A DNA stretch of 60,000 nucleotides from Antedon mediterranea (lineage: Eukaryota > Echinodermata > Crinoidea > Comatulida > Antedonidae). A model generated the notes under the pieces. It was not told where the DNA came from. It saw only the letters and a program-made list of their open reading frames with translations, and ran no database searches. The position numbers and the translations under genes were made by a program. Below are positions 43,801-53,807 of the stretch, piece by piece. Position 1 is the stretch's first letter. Each line of letters opens with the position of its first letter. Location: positions 2,817,001-2,877,000 of the forward strand of contig NC_092670.1 in the NCBI RefSeq assembly GCF_964355755.1, read 5' to 3'.

Positions 43801-46800
43801 TAAGGGGGTAGTCAACACAAAATTCATTTTGTATTGACAAAATTCATTCTGTGTAAACAAAATTCATTCTGTGTAGACAAAATTAATTCTGTGTTGACAA
43901 AATTAATTCTGTGTAGACAAAATTCATTCTGTATTGACAAAATTAATTATGTGTAGATGGGTGGTAGTTGTTCTAGGGGGTTATTGTCCGGGTGGTAGTT
44001 GTCCGGGTGGTAGTTGTCCGGGTGGTAATTGTCCAGGGGGTAGTTGTCCGGATACGCTTAGTATAACGTATTAATTTGTACATTTAGATTTATAGAGGGC
44101 GACAAACATAATTTTTGATAATCAGAAGATAAAAAAAACTTCAGTTGAAAATATGCTCAACAGAGGACAGCAAAACGAAAACTAAATTTATCACAAATCC
44201 GAAATAGAATGGAAAAATAGAGCCCAGTGGCCGTATTCACCAATCTCTCATTTCATTTAACTCAATAAATATTTCCCTTAAAATTGTATTCACTTTTTTT
44301 TCCACAACTTGGTGAATAACTAGGCAACAATGATAATACATTTGTATATACATTTTTGTTAATTAACAGACACATTTATCATTTACAAAATTAGAAATAC
44401 AATGATAACAAAAAAAATAAATAAAATAAGGTATATTCTCATTGTAAACATTACTTTGCACTTAGGCTAAGTACATTGCAAATAAGGTGTTAAACATTTT
44501 CACTAAAAAGATTTCATTTTTTGAGTAACGCACTTATAAATCAATCAAAGTAAAATTTATTTCTCTTATAAGTTCATAGTAAAAAAATAAAATTAACCGT
44601 ATACGGTAGGCCTTTATGAAAGTATCACTATCATTAAAAAAATTGTCATATCAGACTACATTGAGTGAACTAATATTAAAATATTTCTGACATGCATGAA
44701 TGACTCGGACTCGTTTCTACTGCAACTACTCAACATACGGTATAAAAAAAATACGGTATATTTTTTATGAGCGCTGTTTCTGCATCCAAACATTTACGGT
44801 ATTTAAAAAAATACCGTATTATATACGGTATTTACTTGGCAGCAGAAAAGGCCCTACTTATTCTAAAATTTGAATTACATTTTTGTAGACTAGATTTACA
44901 AGTCAATCGCAGAATCACAGAATTAAAATCTGATAATTTACAAAATGTATCAAAAACATTGAGAAAACACCACCCGGCGTTATGCCAATTTGTAAATCAA
45001 ACTATCGTAATTAAAAAGTAATTTATCAAGAAGACGTTTTTCTAATTTTAGATCAAGCTTTATGTAAATATATCGAAATGTTATTATTTTAAATGGACCA
45101 CTTTGAATGATTAAACATGAATAGCATTATAAGGAATGAAAGGAAGGTTATCGTCATATGCGTACTCTGTCCTTGTTAACTTTTAATTTACTTGTTGTTG
45201 CCTAGGATGTGAAGTGAATTGAGATTTTGTGACGATTAGTTTTTCTTTTTTCTTTTTATTGAACTGCACGATTATGGTTTGAATTTAACAATTGAATTGG
45301 TAAATGGAATTATTTTGGGATTATTAATTAATAATAATTGCATTTCAAATTACTAATTGCATTGCCAATTTCATTTCATTTTAAAATCTATTACTAATTT
45401 CTTTGGTTTGATTTCTCTTCTGCTGAACATTTTTATTTTGCCTCGTAATTCCTAAAAAAAACTTCCGGCGGCTATTATCTCCCTTACTGATTTTCTCTCC
45501 CTAAACTGTCTATGTCCTGTTACATGATATGTATATAAACCAACAAAATCATCATAAAAGTATAAAATTACCTTCCTCTGTTTGCATACTTCTCGGCACT
45601 TTCTCTGTTTGCATACTTCTCGGCCCTTCCTCTGCTAAATAACAAAGAAGAAAATATAAATATAATAATTAATTAATTTGAAACGATAACGATAAGGAAA
45701 TCTGTAAGAATGAGAAAAAATTCGCCCCAACCGATCCACTGGAACTCGGACCGTCCTGCTTGAGCTGTCCTAACCATTAGATCACTGGGGCTTTCATGGT
45801 ATTGTTCAAACTCGATTGGATAGCGACTCTTCAACATTCTCGGCGTGGTACGGAATATATAAATCAATTGTGTTGCGTAGCACTGTGTAAATTATATATA
45901 AATCATACTGTCAAATTATAGAAACAGTGCTCATATTCGAAACATGACCTCATAATCGCGTCGAGCATAGCTCATTGGCAAAAGTTCATACTAGTGGTAT
46001 ACTCATCTGAAAATGTTATTTGTGTTAAACTGTTCTCGATGCAATACAAAAACGAATTAAGAGACATTTACTATAATTTCTTTACTCATTTTGATCTTGA
46101 GAATGGTTCCATGATGGTTCCGAAACGTCGCTCTTTTTGAAACACTATAAACTAGTATTTTATAGCACGTCAGAACCGTAATTCAGGCTAGAATCCTAGA
46201 TCCCCTAATCACGATATCATCACCACTGTTATGATCGTCCAATGTTAATCGTAAAAAATATCAAAGAATTTAGATTTGAATCGAACATATTCGATGACAA
46301 ATAGAGACGCCCATGCCAAAGGTGAGCTGTGATAGAGTGGAAAAAACGTCTATTTTTATTTATCTACTGTTTGACCTGATAAATAAATAATAAGAATAGA
46401 TTAATATTTTACCTCATGACAAGTCTATCATTCGAATCATAAATTCAGACCATTTATCCATTTCATTGATAAAAATACAATTCCAATGTTTCCATTTCAG
46501 AAATATTCACATTAAACATTAGTAATTATTATAATTAAGAAGATTATAAAACGTTGGAAGCCAGTCAGTCAATGTGAAAACTATACAAACAATTTTTTTA
46601 AGTTGTTTTATTTGTTTGTTACATTATTTAGGTACTTCTATTCGGAAAAAATGTGGATTTCACTATTTTCATAGTTTTCCTCAAATAAACATGGTTTTGC
46701 AAATTTTGTCCTACAACATACCATTAGTCAGGCATTCCACATTTGAGTGTAGTCCAATTTTGTTAAGACTGGTAATAAATTCTTCAATTTTGTCTTCACA

Positions 46801-47360
46801 AAGTATTTGTCTGTGTTCAAAATCCAAAATCATACTCCAAGCATCTTGGTATTTCTTTAGCGCAGTACCATTGTACAGTGCATCAATGTTTTCTACATCA
46901 GCCTGTGTAAGTCCATTTCCGAAATCTAAAATCCAGTGTCGATATGGAGTGAACGTTGTAATTTTGATTTCTTGATCTTCGAAGAAAGATTGTGGGAAAA
47001 CTTTCATTACTTCAAATGTTTGAGTTACTTTGATTGTTTCGTAAAGTAACGAAGGCTTGTCTGAACTCAAATACCCTGATGTAATTAAGTGATACAGTAA
47101 GTCTATTGTTTTCTTGGCTTTGTCTATGTTCGCTACTGTAATTAAATCGTGGTATAACACTTTCAGCTGTCGAAAGAGGTTGTGGTCATCATACCATCCT
47201 GAAACGTTCACTAAATTCACACTAAAATCTATAAAATTATTTAAAAGAGAACATTTTAAAGAAATTTAATTTGAAATGTTGGTGGTATGCAAGATGAAAT
47301 CAGTTATTTTCAATCTTTAACATTACCTGTTGCCATATTGTCAGTTTTCTGTCTTCATTT
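40249..47360 (-). CDS. Host gene: tandem death-effector-like modules, 3 exons, 376 aa
   Basis: Minus-strand coding exons 47327-47336 (10 nt), 46722-47228 (507 nt) and 40249-40862 (614 nt) total 1,131 nt, exactly 377 codons with the stop. Each junction has GT/AG ends and matching phase 1. The ATG at 47336 is supported by an in-frame stop just upstream in the same exon. Exon 2 and exon 3 each encode an A and a B module: A has the pattern [19 protein letters not shown] / [20 protein letters not shown] has the pattern around [12 protein letters not shown] / [15 protein letters not shown] and a later hydrophobic-Leu helix set. Helix spacing resembles death-effector or related death-fold domains, which join apoptosis and innate-immunity complexes in the cytoplasm. 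No caspase, kinase or NACHT domain is present, so it would be an adaptor or inhibitor. The family assignment is inferred from pattern only. Confidence 0.65.
41690..42432 (-). pseudogene. Retroelement 5' fragment: LTR-like end plus gag remnant
   Basis: On the minus strand an LTR-like stretch begins TGTAATATCGCAGC at about 42432 and ends near 42300; GGACGCCAAATTG-type sequence follows, then a gag-like frame: [80 protein letters not shown]. After a frameshift near 41880 it continues [20 protein letters not shown] and [12 protein letters not shown]. No protease or RT follows. The gag family is one I associate with invertebrate LTR elements, without a secure name. It is dead by frameshift and truncation. 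Confidence 0.6.
42700..43335. repeat. Two ~270-bp repeat units related in style to the foldback arms
   Basis: CACATTTTGAAAATG anchors at about 42731 and 43001 and the CAACCACTGGTC(A/G)CAGCAA phrase occurs in both units. Words such as TTCTGACCTTTGACCC and AATGGGACATT parallel the composition of the foldback arms (19193-20300), but the sequences are not closely alike. Confidence 0.7.
43690..44056. repeat. GGGGGTAGTTGTCC minisatellite with AAATTCATTCTGTGTAGAC block
   Basis: Units of GGGGGTAGTTGTCCGG/TCCTAAGGGGGTAG at 43715-43815 and 43960-44050 flank about seven copies of a 20-bp ACAAAATTCATTCTGTGTAG repeat (43815-43965). The right edge reads TCCGGATACG at 44047-44056, the inverse of the terminal CGTATCCGGA of the related block at 58601. 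Confidence 0.85.
45724..45791 (-). other. tRNA-like sequence (tRNA-derived repeat or pseudogene)
   Basis: On the minus strand a 7-bp acceptor stem is possible (GCCCCAG with TTGGGGC). The A-box-like TGATCTAATGGTTAGGAC and B-box-like GGTCCGAGTTCCAG are in place. The T loop is too long and the anticodon arm is short, so it is probably not a working tRNA. It resembles Gln/Glu-type tRNA heads used by SINEs. Confidence 0.5.
45792..46721. other. Intronic sequence without recognised element
   Basis: Unique-looking AT-rich DNA. The phrase GGTTCCGAAACGTCGCTC at 46113-46131 is the only GC-rich island. Confidence 0.4.
46722..47228 (-). CDS. Host gene exon 2 (modules A1-B1)
   Basis: Acceptor TTTTATAG| at 47229 and donor AATG|GTATGT at 46721-46716. 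It is 507 nt, a multiple of three, with phase 1 at both ends, so it is a duplicable or skippable unit. If the intron is not removed, a stop follows within three codons. Encodes A1 ([19 protein letters not shown] ... [19 protein letters not shown]) and B1 ([20 protein letters not shown] ... [10 protein letters not shown]). Confidence 0.75.
47327..47360 (-). CDS. Host gene exon 1 (start codon, 10 coding nt)
   Basis: Minus-strand acceptor-like ATTTTTCAG| ends at 47361 and the donor G|GTAATG starts at 47326. The exon holds a short leader with an in-frame TGA and then ATGGCAACAG (47336-47327). The acceptor implies at least one more untranslated exon further upstream. Confidence 0.6.
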
Positions 47361-48430
47361 CTGAAAAATGTAATTTGTTGTATTTAAAATAAACTGTTTA
47401 TGGATCAATTCATCTTGTTTTGCAAAGTAACATTATCGGAAGTTTATCAAAAAGTAAAGTACTAAATTTAATATTCGCCTATATGTTTAGGCTAAATTTA
47501 CCTATACAAAACTAACTTTAGAGGACCTAACATGAAAGAACCATCCAATTTGCATAATACTGGACAAATATTATCAAATTATGAGAATTCGTCATTGTCA
47601 AAATGTTTTAAATTATTTTTTCATTTTCATTCTCATTGATTAAGACAATTTATCCTTTTGAATGATTGATGATCTTCATTGAACAATATTATATTTACTT
47701 TTTCACAAGGAAAAGAAAGCTGAGAACGGTTGCAGAGGAAAGAACCAACAAACAAATTGAATGTTAACCATTAAGTTAAAATATGAAAGGTACTGTTACT
47801 AGAACTGTCATTTAAAAGTGAAAACAGTAAACAGTAGAATTGTATCTGTTTGTTTATTGTTGCGACAATAAACGATGGCGGTTTCCATCATGATTGTATA
47901 AGTAATATAGGCCTAAGTAAAATTAACGGCAACAAGCCATTTCAACCCCACTCTCTTCCTGTCTGTCATCTAGCGTATCAATTATACAATGCAGTGGAGC
48001 TGTAGTTTGGTGGTTGACGTGCTTTCCTTCCAATCCCAAGGACCGGGGTTCAATCCGGACCTAGTGCAGGGTTTGTAACTCACAACTCTTTCAACTCCAC
48101 TCCCTAAGTCTCAAATAAGACTTAGTTTTAGGGCACAATAATTTATTAAATAGTTTATCCATTCTGTGATTGGCGAGTTTGTGCTAGCTGTTGGATGTGT
48201 ATGAAATAAGAAAAATAAACTCAGAGTTATACCTATCATATCAATAAATGTTTGGAAAAAAAGTAGGCCTACTGTTACATAAATTGCACAACTTACATTA
48301 ATACTTAAAACTGAACTGTACTAGATGTCTGACTTTCTAAATTGTACCGTACAGAGCCAATCTATGACGATTTTCTAGAAGAATTGCACCACTCCTTTCA
48401 CTATAGTTGAAGTACTCATGTCACAAGTCT
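47361..48430. other. Upstream region of the host gene with a tRNA-type SINE head
   Basis: Apart from a tRNA-like head at 47990-48075, this is AT-rich sequence in which the promoter and untranslated exon(s) of the minus-strand gene should lie; no TATA box or exon could be singled out. Confidence 0.4.
47990..48075 (+). repeat. tRNA-derived SINE-like head
   Basis: A-box-like TGTAGTTTGGTGGTTGA and B-box-like GGGGTTCAATCC are about 45 bp apart, as in a polymerase III internal promoter; CCGG/CCGG can pair across the B box. A non-tRNA body (CTCCCTAAGTCTCAAATAAG) continues to about 48150. Confidence 0.5.
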
Positions 48431-48432
48431 AT

Positions 48433-48775
48433 CCTACATTACGGTAGACAACCAACTTTATGACCAACAGTAATTTACTGTAGTTTTATAGTAATTTATT
48501 TTCAACAGTACCTGTGATTCTACATTACGGTAGACAACCGACTTTATGACCAACAGTAATTTACTGTAGTTTTACAGTAATTTATTTTCAACAGTACCTG
48601 TGATTCTACATTGCGGTAGACAACCGACTTTATGACCAACAGTAATTTACTGTAGTTTTACAGTATTTTATTTTCAACAGTACCTGTAATTCTACATTAC
48701 GGTAAATTACTGGCGTCCAGATTGCAAGTAATTTACCGTTTTTTTACAAGAATTGTTTTAACAGTGCACAAGTGA
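48433..48775. repeat. 86-bp tandem repeat, about 3.7 copies
   Basis: CTACATTACGGTAGACAACC recurs at about 48433, 48520, 48606 and 48692 with 86-87 bp spacing. Units contain CAGTAATTTACTGTAG, itself a palindrome, and the array ends in ACGGTAAATTACTGGCGTCC and a T-rich tail. It may be a SINE or MITE end that has been amplified locally. Confidence 0.9.
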
Positions 48776-49735
48776 AGTTTCTTTGAAATGTTCATACAAA
48801 AATATAATTGTTTTGCCTATAGTAAGTCTAGAAGGAAGTTTTCTACTGACTAGGAAACTATTGTGAATGACTCTTTACAATCAGTAATAAATTGTATTAG
48901 TACCATGGTGGTACAAGACACCATTTGTCTATTGATACGAACCTTATACAAAAGTAGTTATCTTAGATATGATCAGTGACATAACAATACAAACAATAAC
49001 TCATAATCCAGTCTAGAAATAGCAAATTTCGATTTAGAATTTGAAAGAAAGCGTACCTCTCACTTCTACATCTATTTGTTTCGATTTAGGTGGTATGTGC
49101 TTTTTTACTTTCATGACAAAAGCCTACGGTACAGAAACACACATACCCTCGTACACATTTATATGTACACCACATGGGCTATTTCACTATTAGTTAATTC
49201 TGAAACGTCTGCCTGATTAGGTCTGTTTTTATTTAACAACAAAGTGAGAGGCGGCATTGTCTGGCATTACTGCCAACCTTGCTGACCCTCATTCCTCTAT
49301 TATATCCGTCACAGAGCTCGTTTACCGAAACTGATTAATACACCTTAGTATCATGCCATGGTCGTCTAACAAAACCCCATTTCAGACACACCTCACAAAT
49401 ATAACCCACTATCAAAGAATACTACAACAGAACATGTTTACAACCATTCACATTAATAACTCATTTATTTATATAGCATAACTTCAAACATGCTCGTACA
49501 TTAGTCAAAATGTTGAATAATTCAGTCATGGTGTACCACGACCACCAGCCAAAATGACAAATTAGTTTAATATATACCATGTTTACACGACAGCATGTGA
49601 TATGTTCCACCCAATAAGTTTGTGTTTAGCAGCCGATAAACCATCCTCCGACCTATGATCAAAACTGACATACATTGTGTATCGTCAGCGTATTATATAT
49701 GTGATAAGCTACATCAAAACGCTTAATAATAATAT
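48776..49735. other. Spacer, no recognised feature
   Basis: 960 bp without a convincing ORF or element. Confidence 0.4.
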
Positions 49736-49971
49736 CAGCGATAGGTTGATCATACACAGTGAAAATAAGAGGTTCAACCATAGACCCCTCAGAGGAACAC
49801 CGTACTGGAAAATATGGTTTCTAGAGTATTCACCAAGTTCACAAACTCTAATATAACGGTCTTGATGGTAGCTAGTTACCCAATGTAAACAGAGCCAGTA
49901 ATACCAAATTCCCTCTACAAATGACTGACAAGGATGTCGTGATCTATCGTGCCAAATTCAGAGGACAAATC
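49736..49971 (-). pseudogene. LINE RT fragment, distal part (split by the LTR element)
   Basis: On the minus strand the remnants read DLSSEFGTIDHDILVSHL near 49970, then a GITGSVYIG-like segment and a degraded GVPxxG box near 49800. These are RT domains 3 and 4 of a Jockey/CR1-group LINE, with stops. The missing upstream codons (ILVLVD) are at 53579-53600 beyond the LTR element, so the element inserted into this fragment. Confidence 0.65.
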
Positions 49972-50254
49972 TGTAACTGCAGCCTACTTACAGGAGGCCC
50001 TCTAGAGTTCAGATAGATAAAAAGTGATAAGAGAGAATAAGACATTTTTTTATGACATAAAGTTTAGAGATAATCATTGTTAAAAGTATCTTTACCATAG
50101 GCTCCAATAAGGCTACAAGTTTTCACGGTGTTTATTCAAGTTGCTAATGATACTGTAATTTGTAGAGATACAAGAGATAGTTCAGAGAATAAATAAAGGA
50201 ACATCAGTATCTACAAAATTTGTAATTTATTTATGATGGACGCCTACGGTAACA
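49972..50254 (+). repeat. 5' LTR of the gag-only element
   Basis: 283 bp. AATAAA at about 50188. The last 22 bp include ATGATGGACGCCTACGGTAA, so the gag start codon (50233) lies in the LTR. Confidence 0.9.
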
Positions 50255-52331
50255 GTGAAAACTTAGCTGATGGAAACTCAATGAATCTAAGAGAACAGAG
50301 TGAGAGACGCCCTACAGATAAGGACCTGTCAATAAGCATTGCTACTGAAGTAAAACTGTTGAGTCAAACTCAGAGAAAGGCTCAAGAAGCATCAAGTGAA
50401 CTAGAAGATGTTCCAAGCGACGTATTTGAGATACAAACTGCATTATGCAAAGCTAAAGCTGCATTAAAGGAATATAGTGATGCTTATGGTGCGTATTGAA
50501 TAAATTGTATGCACAAGATAGAGATGGTATTCATCGCAAAGATCACCTGGAGAATGAGAACATATATCTCACCATTGCCAACTCCATCAAAGCTAGTATA
50601 ACAAGTGCTATGGATAAGGCACATGCATTAGCCCTTGAGTGTCAAGCCTCAAAATCTGCAGCATCAAAGAGTTCATGTCGATCTATTGTTAGCATTAAAG
50701 CTCAAGCCGTGGCGAATGCTGCTGCAGCCAACAAAACTGCTCAATTTGCTGAAAAAATGGCTAAACAGAAAGCAGACCTTACAGCAAAAGAAGCTGAAAT
50801 GGAAATTAAGAAAGCAGAAGCAAGGCTTGAAGAAATAAGGCGGGAAGCACAGCAAAGAACAGAACATGCCAAAGCTGAAGCAGAGTTCAAAGTTTTAGAG
50901 GCTAAACAAGCTGCAGCTGTAGAGAATGCACGAGTTGATGCAATTCAACAGGAAATTCAGAACGGATATCGAGAAATTATGACCACACCACACCAAACCT
51001 CAAATGATCATGCACTAAGGTTTCGCAACCTAACCAAACCTCAACCTCTAATGACACAGACACAAGCAACAACAGCCCAACCGACAATGCCTCAAAATCA
51101 ATCTAGCAGTACCACAGACTTAAACGCTTTAGCAGAAGCTTTTTCTTCAGCCTTCAGTATGAACCGCATACCAGCACCAGAGCCACCAATATTCGATGGC
51201 GATCCTCTTAAGTACTATGATTGGAACGCATCCTTTAGATGTTTAATCGAAAATAAAGGAATTTCTAAAGCAGACAGAATTCACTACCTTAAGAGATACA
51301 TAGGAGGCCCAGCAAAGGAAGTTGTCAGTGGATACCTTCTGCTACAAGGTGAACATGCTTATGAAAACGCTAAAGCAGTTTTAGAAAAAAGATATGGAAA
51401 TCCATTTATAGTTTCCGAAGCATTTAGAGACAAATTAGACAGCTGGCCAAGGATTCAAGCAAGAGATTACAATGGCCTTAGGCGACTCTCTGACTTTCTG
51501 AACCAATGCAACATAGCAATGAAGGAAATGAAAGGCTTGGAAGTTCTTAATGACAGCAGAGAAAATCGGAAAATTCTTCAAAAATTACCAGATTGGTTAG
51601 TGAATAGATGGCGAAGAAACGCAGTGAGCGCTATGCAAATCAAGGGTAGTTATCCAACATTCAATGACTTTTCCACATTTTTGACGACCGAAGCTGAAAT
51701 TGTTTGCGATCCTGTTACCTTAATACCAGAAAATGAAACAAAATTCACAGAAAAAAGTTCAAGATATCGAAACCAATCTCAAACGCTAGCCACCAGTATC
51801 AGTGGAATGCCATCATGCTTCATGTGTAAAATGAATAACCATCACCTAAGTGACTGCAGAGCGTTTGCCAGAAAACCTGAAACCAAAAAACAGCAATACA
51901 TCAAGCAAAATGGTCTATGCTTCAGCTGCTTACAACATGGCCATGTGTCAAGGAACTGTAACCAGAAAAGTATTTGTAAAATTTGCCAAAGGAGACATCC
52001 AACAAGTCTACATGTAAACGAGAGAGATTCAGCTCACGAGATGACTGAAGCACAAATGCAGGTTATCAAGTTACAAGAGACTGTCACTAAGAAAGAGACA
52101 CTATTGCAGGATTTAGCCACAAAGTATGCTAAGAAAAATGATGAGTTAGCAGAAATTAAAGAAGAAAGAGATCTGGTTAAAAGGAAATCAGATGACGAAC
52201 TTGCTTATATGAACAAACAACTTCAACAGGCTGTAGCGTCTAATCCACCTAACATTAGTGAACAATTGGCTTTACTACATGCAGAACTTGATGAGACTTA
52301 TGGACGACAAATTGTTATGATTAAGTCATAG
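50233..52331 (+). pseudogene. BEL-type gag with DUF1759 and knuckles
   Basis: The first frame (50233-50499) encodes an acidic helical N-terminus. After a one-base shift near 50490 the frame is open from about 50496 to 52331. A long Ala/Lys/Glu helix (about 50560-50990) precedes a Gln/Thr-rich linker. The DUF1759 core follows: EPPIFDGDPLKYYDWNASF (about 51180), YLKRYIGGPAKEVVSGYLL, KAVLEKRYGNPF, and ILQKLPDWLVNRWR. Three Cys/His groups end it: CFMCKMNNHHLSDC, CFSCLQHGHVSRNC and CKICQRRHPTSLH (about 51817-52014). Such zinc groups are usual in BEL/Pao gags, where a protease would come next. Here coiled coil starts at about 52030 and a TAG stop falls at 52329-52331. Confidence 0.85.
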
Positions 52332-53278
52332 CTGCAGGAAAGACACCAGAATGAAATGCAAGAATTGCAAAAGAAATGTGAAGAAGATGCTGAAACTAAT
52401 AACAAAATTAGAGATGCATTAGAACAGAATTTAAAGGAACTCCAAGACCAATTAGATGAGAAAGAGATGGACTTAGAGGCTTGTCAGAACATCCAAAAAG
52501 ACTTCGAAGATCAAGTTGCACTTCTTAATAATCACAACAAGGAACTAACAGAGAAAATGGAAAAAAAGAAGATGTAAATTTGCAACTTCATCGAGAGCTT
52601 GATGAAGCTAACCAAGAAATGCAGAAGAAAACTTCAGAGTTAGATGAAAGAGTTACCCAGTTTATTGATGAAAAAGAAAGATTGGAAAATGAATATCGGA
52701 AAAGGTTTGAAGATGAAAGTGCCCATCAAGAAGATATCCATCGCATTGCATTAAACCAACAGCGTTCTGAAGTTGTTGCTGAAATTGATCGCAAAATGAA
52801 ACCCAAAGTAGAAGAAGTTGAAGACCATTTCAAGGTTCAATTCTGTACTGAAAAATCGGACAAAGAGAACGAATTTGTTCAAGAATTCCAGAACATTCGA
52901 CAGCAGTTAGCAGAATCTCATGCAGAAGAGATTGAAGCTGTTACAAAGAAAATCACAGATGAATTAACTGAAAAGCATGAGATTATGCTAGAGGAGGAAA
53001 CGAAAAAGCTCTTCAAAGGAATAAATGATATATCTGAAGAGAAGGTATCGACGGAGCAGAATCGGAATAAAGATTGGATTGAAAATCAAGGAAAAGAATT
53101 AAAGGAACAAATTGTAAATATAAAAGTCGAGCTTCAACAAGTGAACGAAAAGAATTCAAAAATACAAACTGTTAACTTATTCTTTATAGTTTTGGTAAAT
53201 ATTGTTAATATACTTCCAGTTTTGCATTACTTGTGTTTATTCTGGCAAGGGTGGGAGTTAAGGTTAAATCATAGATGA
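52030..53278 (+). pseudogene. Coiled-coil segment of host-gene type fused after gag
   Basis: In the gag frame the sequence passes into heptads (EMTEAQMQVIKLQETVTKKE), continues past the TAG at 52329 in the same frame (LQERHQNEMQELQKKCEED) to about 52570, then shifts by one base at an A7 run and continues LQLHRELDEANQEMQKKTSE to about 53160. The pattern of Leu/acidic/basic heptads, including RSEVVAEIDRKMKPKVEEVE, recalls intermediate-filament/lamin or myosin-type rods; lamin-like is my best guess and is unproven. It ends in a hydrophobic stretch (LFFIVLVNIVNILPVLHYL) that may be untranslated sequence. Uninterrupted coiled coil without introns suggests capture from a processed transcript. Confidence 0.65.
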
Positions 53279-53290
53279 TTTGGGTGGGAG

Positions 53291-53573
53291 TGTAACTGCA
53301 GCCTACTTACAGGAGGCCCTCTAGAGTTCAGATAGATAAAAAGTGATAAGAGAGAATAAGACATTTTGTTATGACATAAAGTTTAGAGATAATCATTGTT
53401 AAAAGTATCTTTACCATAGGCTCCAATAAGGCTACAAGTTTTCACGGTGTTTATTCAAGTTGCTAATGATACTGTAATCTGTAGAGATACAAGAGATAGT
53501 TCAGAGAATAAATAAAGGAACATCAGTATCTACAAAATTTGTAATTTATTTATGATGGACGCCTACGGTAACA
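53291..53573 (+). repeat. 3' LTR of the gag-only element
   Basis: 283 bp; differs from the 5' LTR at about 53367 (G for T in a T run) and 53479 (C for T). Followed by the target copy AAATC. Confidence 0.9.
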
Positions 53574-53578
53574 AAATC

Positions 53579-53665
53579 TACCAAAACTAGTATTGTTGGT
53601 ATTATCTATTAGGCCTCCCAATAGCTCTTTTAACCATTTCATAAACAACATAAACGTGCACCCAG
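53579..53665 (-). pseudogene. LINE RT fragment, proximal part
   Basis: Minus strand, reading towards the LTR element: PTILVLVD, which joins in frame to DLSSEFGTIDHDIL at 49970 when one AAATC copy is removed. This continuity dates the gag-only LTR element after the LINE. Confidence 0.6.
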
Positions 53666-53807
53666 TAAGCCTAAACAAGATGGAAAACCGAGAGTAATCC
53701 ATGCAAGATTACTTCGTTATCAAGACAAGGTAAACATCCTAAGAAAAGTGAGGAGTTGAAAAAGTCGTAGTTCGAGTAGTTACTTCAAATTCGATTAAAA
53801 AACGAAG

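Larger units (their letters stand above)
40863..46721 (-). other. Large intron (5.9 kb) of the host gene with repeats
   Basis: Holds a partial duplicate of the exon 3 acceptor region (about 41230-41360), a gag/LTR fragment (41690-42432), two related ~270-bp repeat units (42700-43330), a G-rich minisatellite block (43690-44056), TACGGTAT palindromes (44735-44835) and a tRNA-like sequence (45724-45791). 44060-44735 and 45030-45560 show nothing beyond AT-rich sequence. A 25-bp phrase is doubled at 45577-45630. Confidence 0.6.
49972..53573 (+). mobile_element. BEL/Pao-type gag-only LTR element with coiled-coil cargo
   Basis: 283-bp LTRs (TGTAACTGC...GGTAACA) at 49972-50254 and 53291-53573, two differences seen by eye, with target copies AAATC at 49967-49971 and 53574-53578. 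A purine/G tract (TTGGGTGGGAG) precedes the 3' LTR. The 3.04-kb interior codes for a BEL-type gag (DUF1759 and Cys/His knuckles) followed by about 380 codons of heptad-rich coiled coil in place of protease, RT and integrase. It must be mobilised by another element. The interior has two frame breaks and one stop, so the copy is inactive although the LTRs are young. Confidence 0.9.

Noticed and set aside
44767-45021. 84-codon open frame with a basic C-terminus ([20 protein letters not shown])
   Set aside because: Starts inside TACGGTAT palindromic sequence, has no recognisable domain and lies in the intron of the minus-strand gene on the other strand. Could be a decayed fragment, but evidence is too thin.
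53160-53278. Membrane anchor at the end of the coiled-coil product
   Set aside because: The hydrophobic run lies just before the polypurine tract and 3' LTR and may be untranslated sequence that happens to be open; no independent support.
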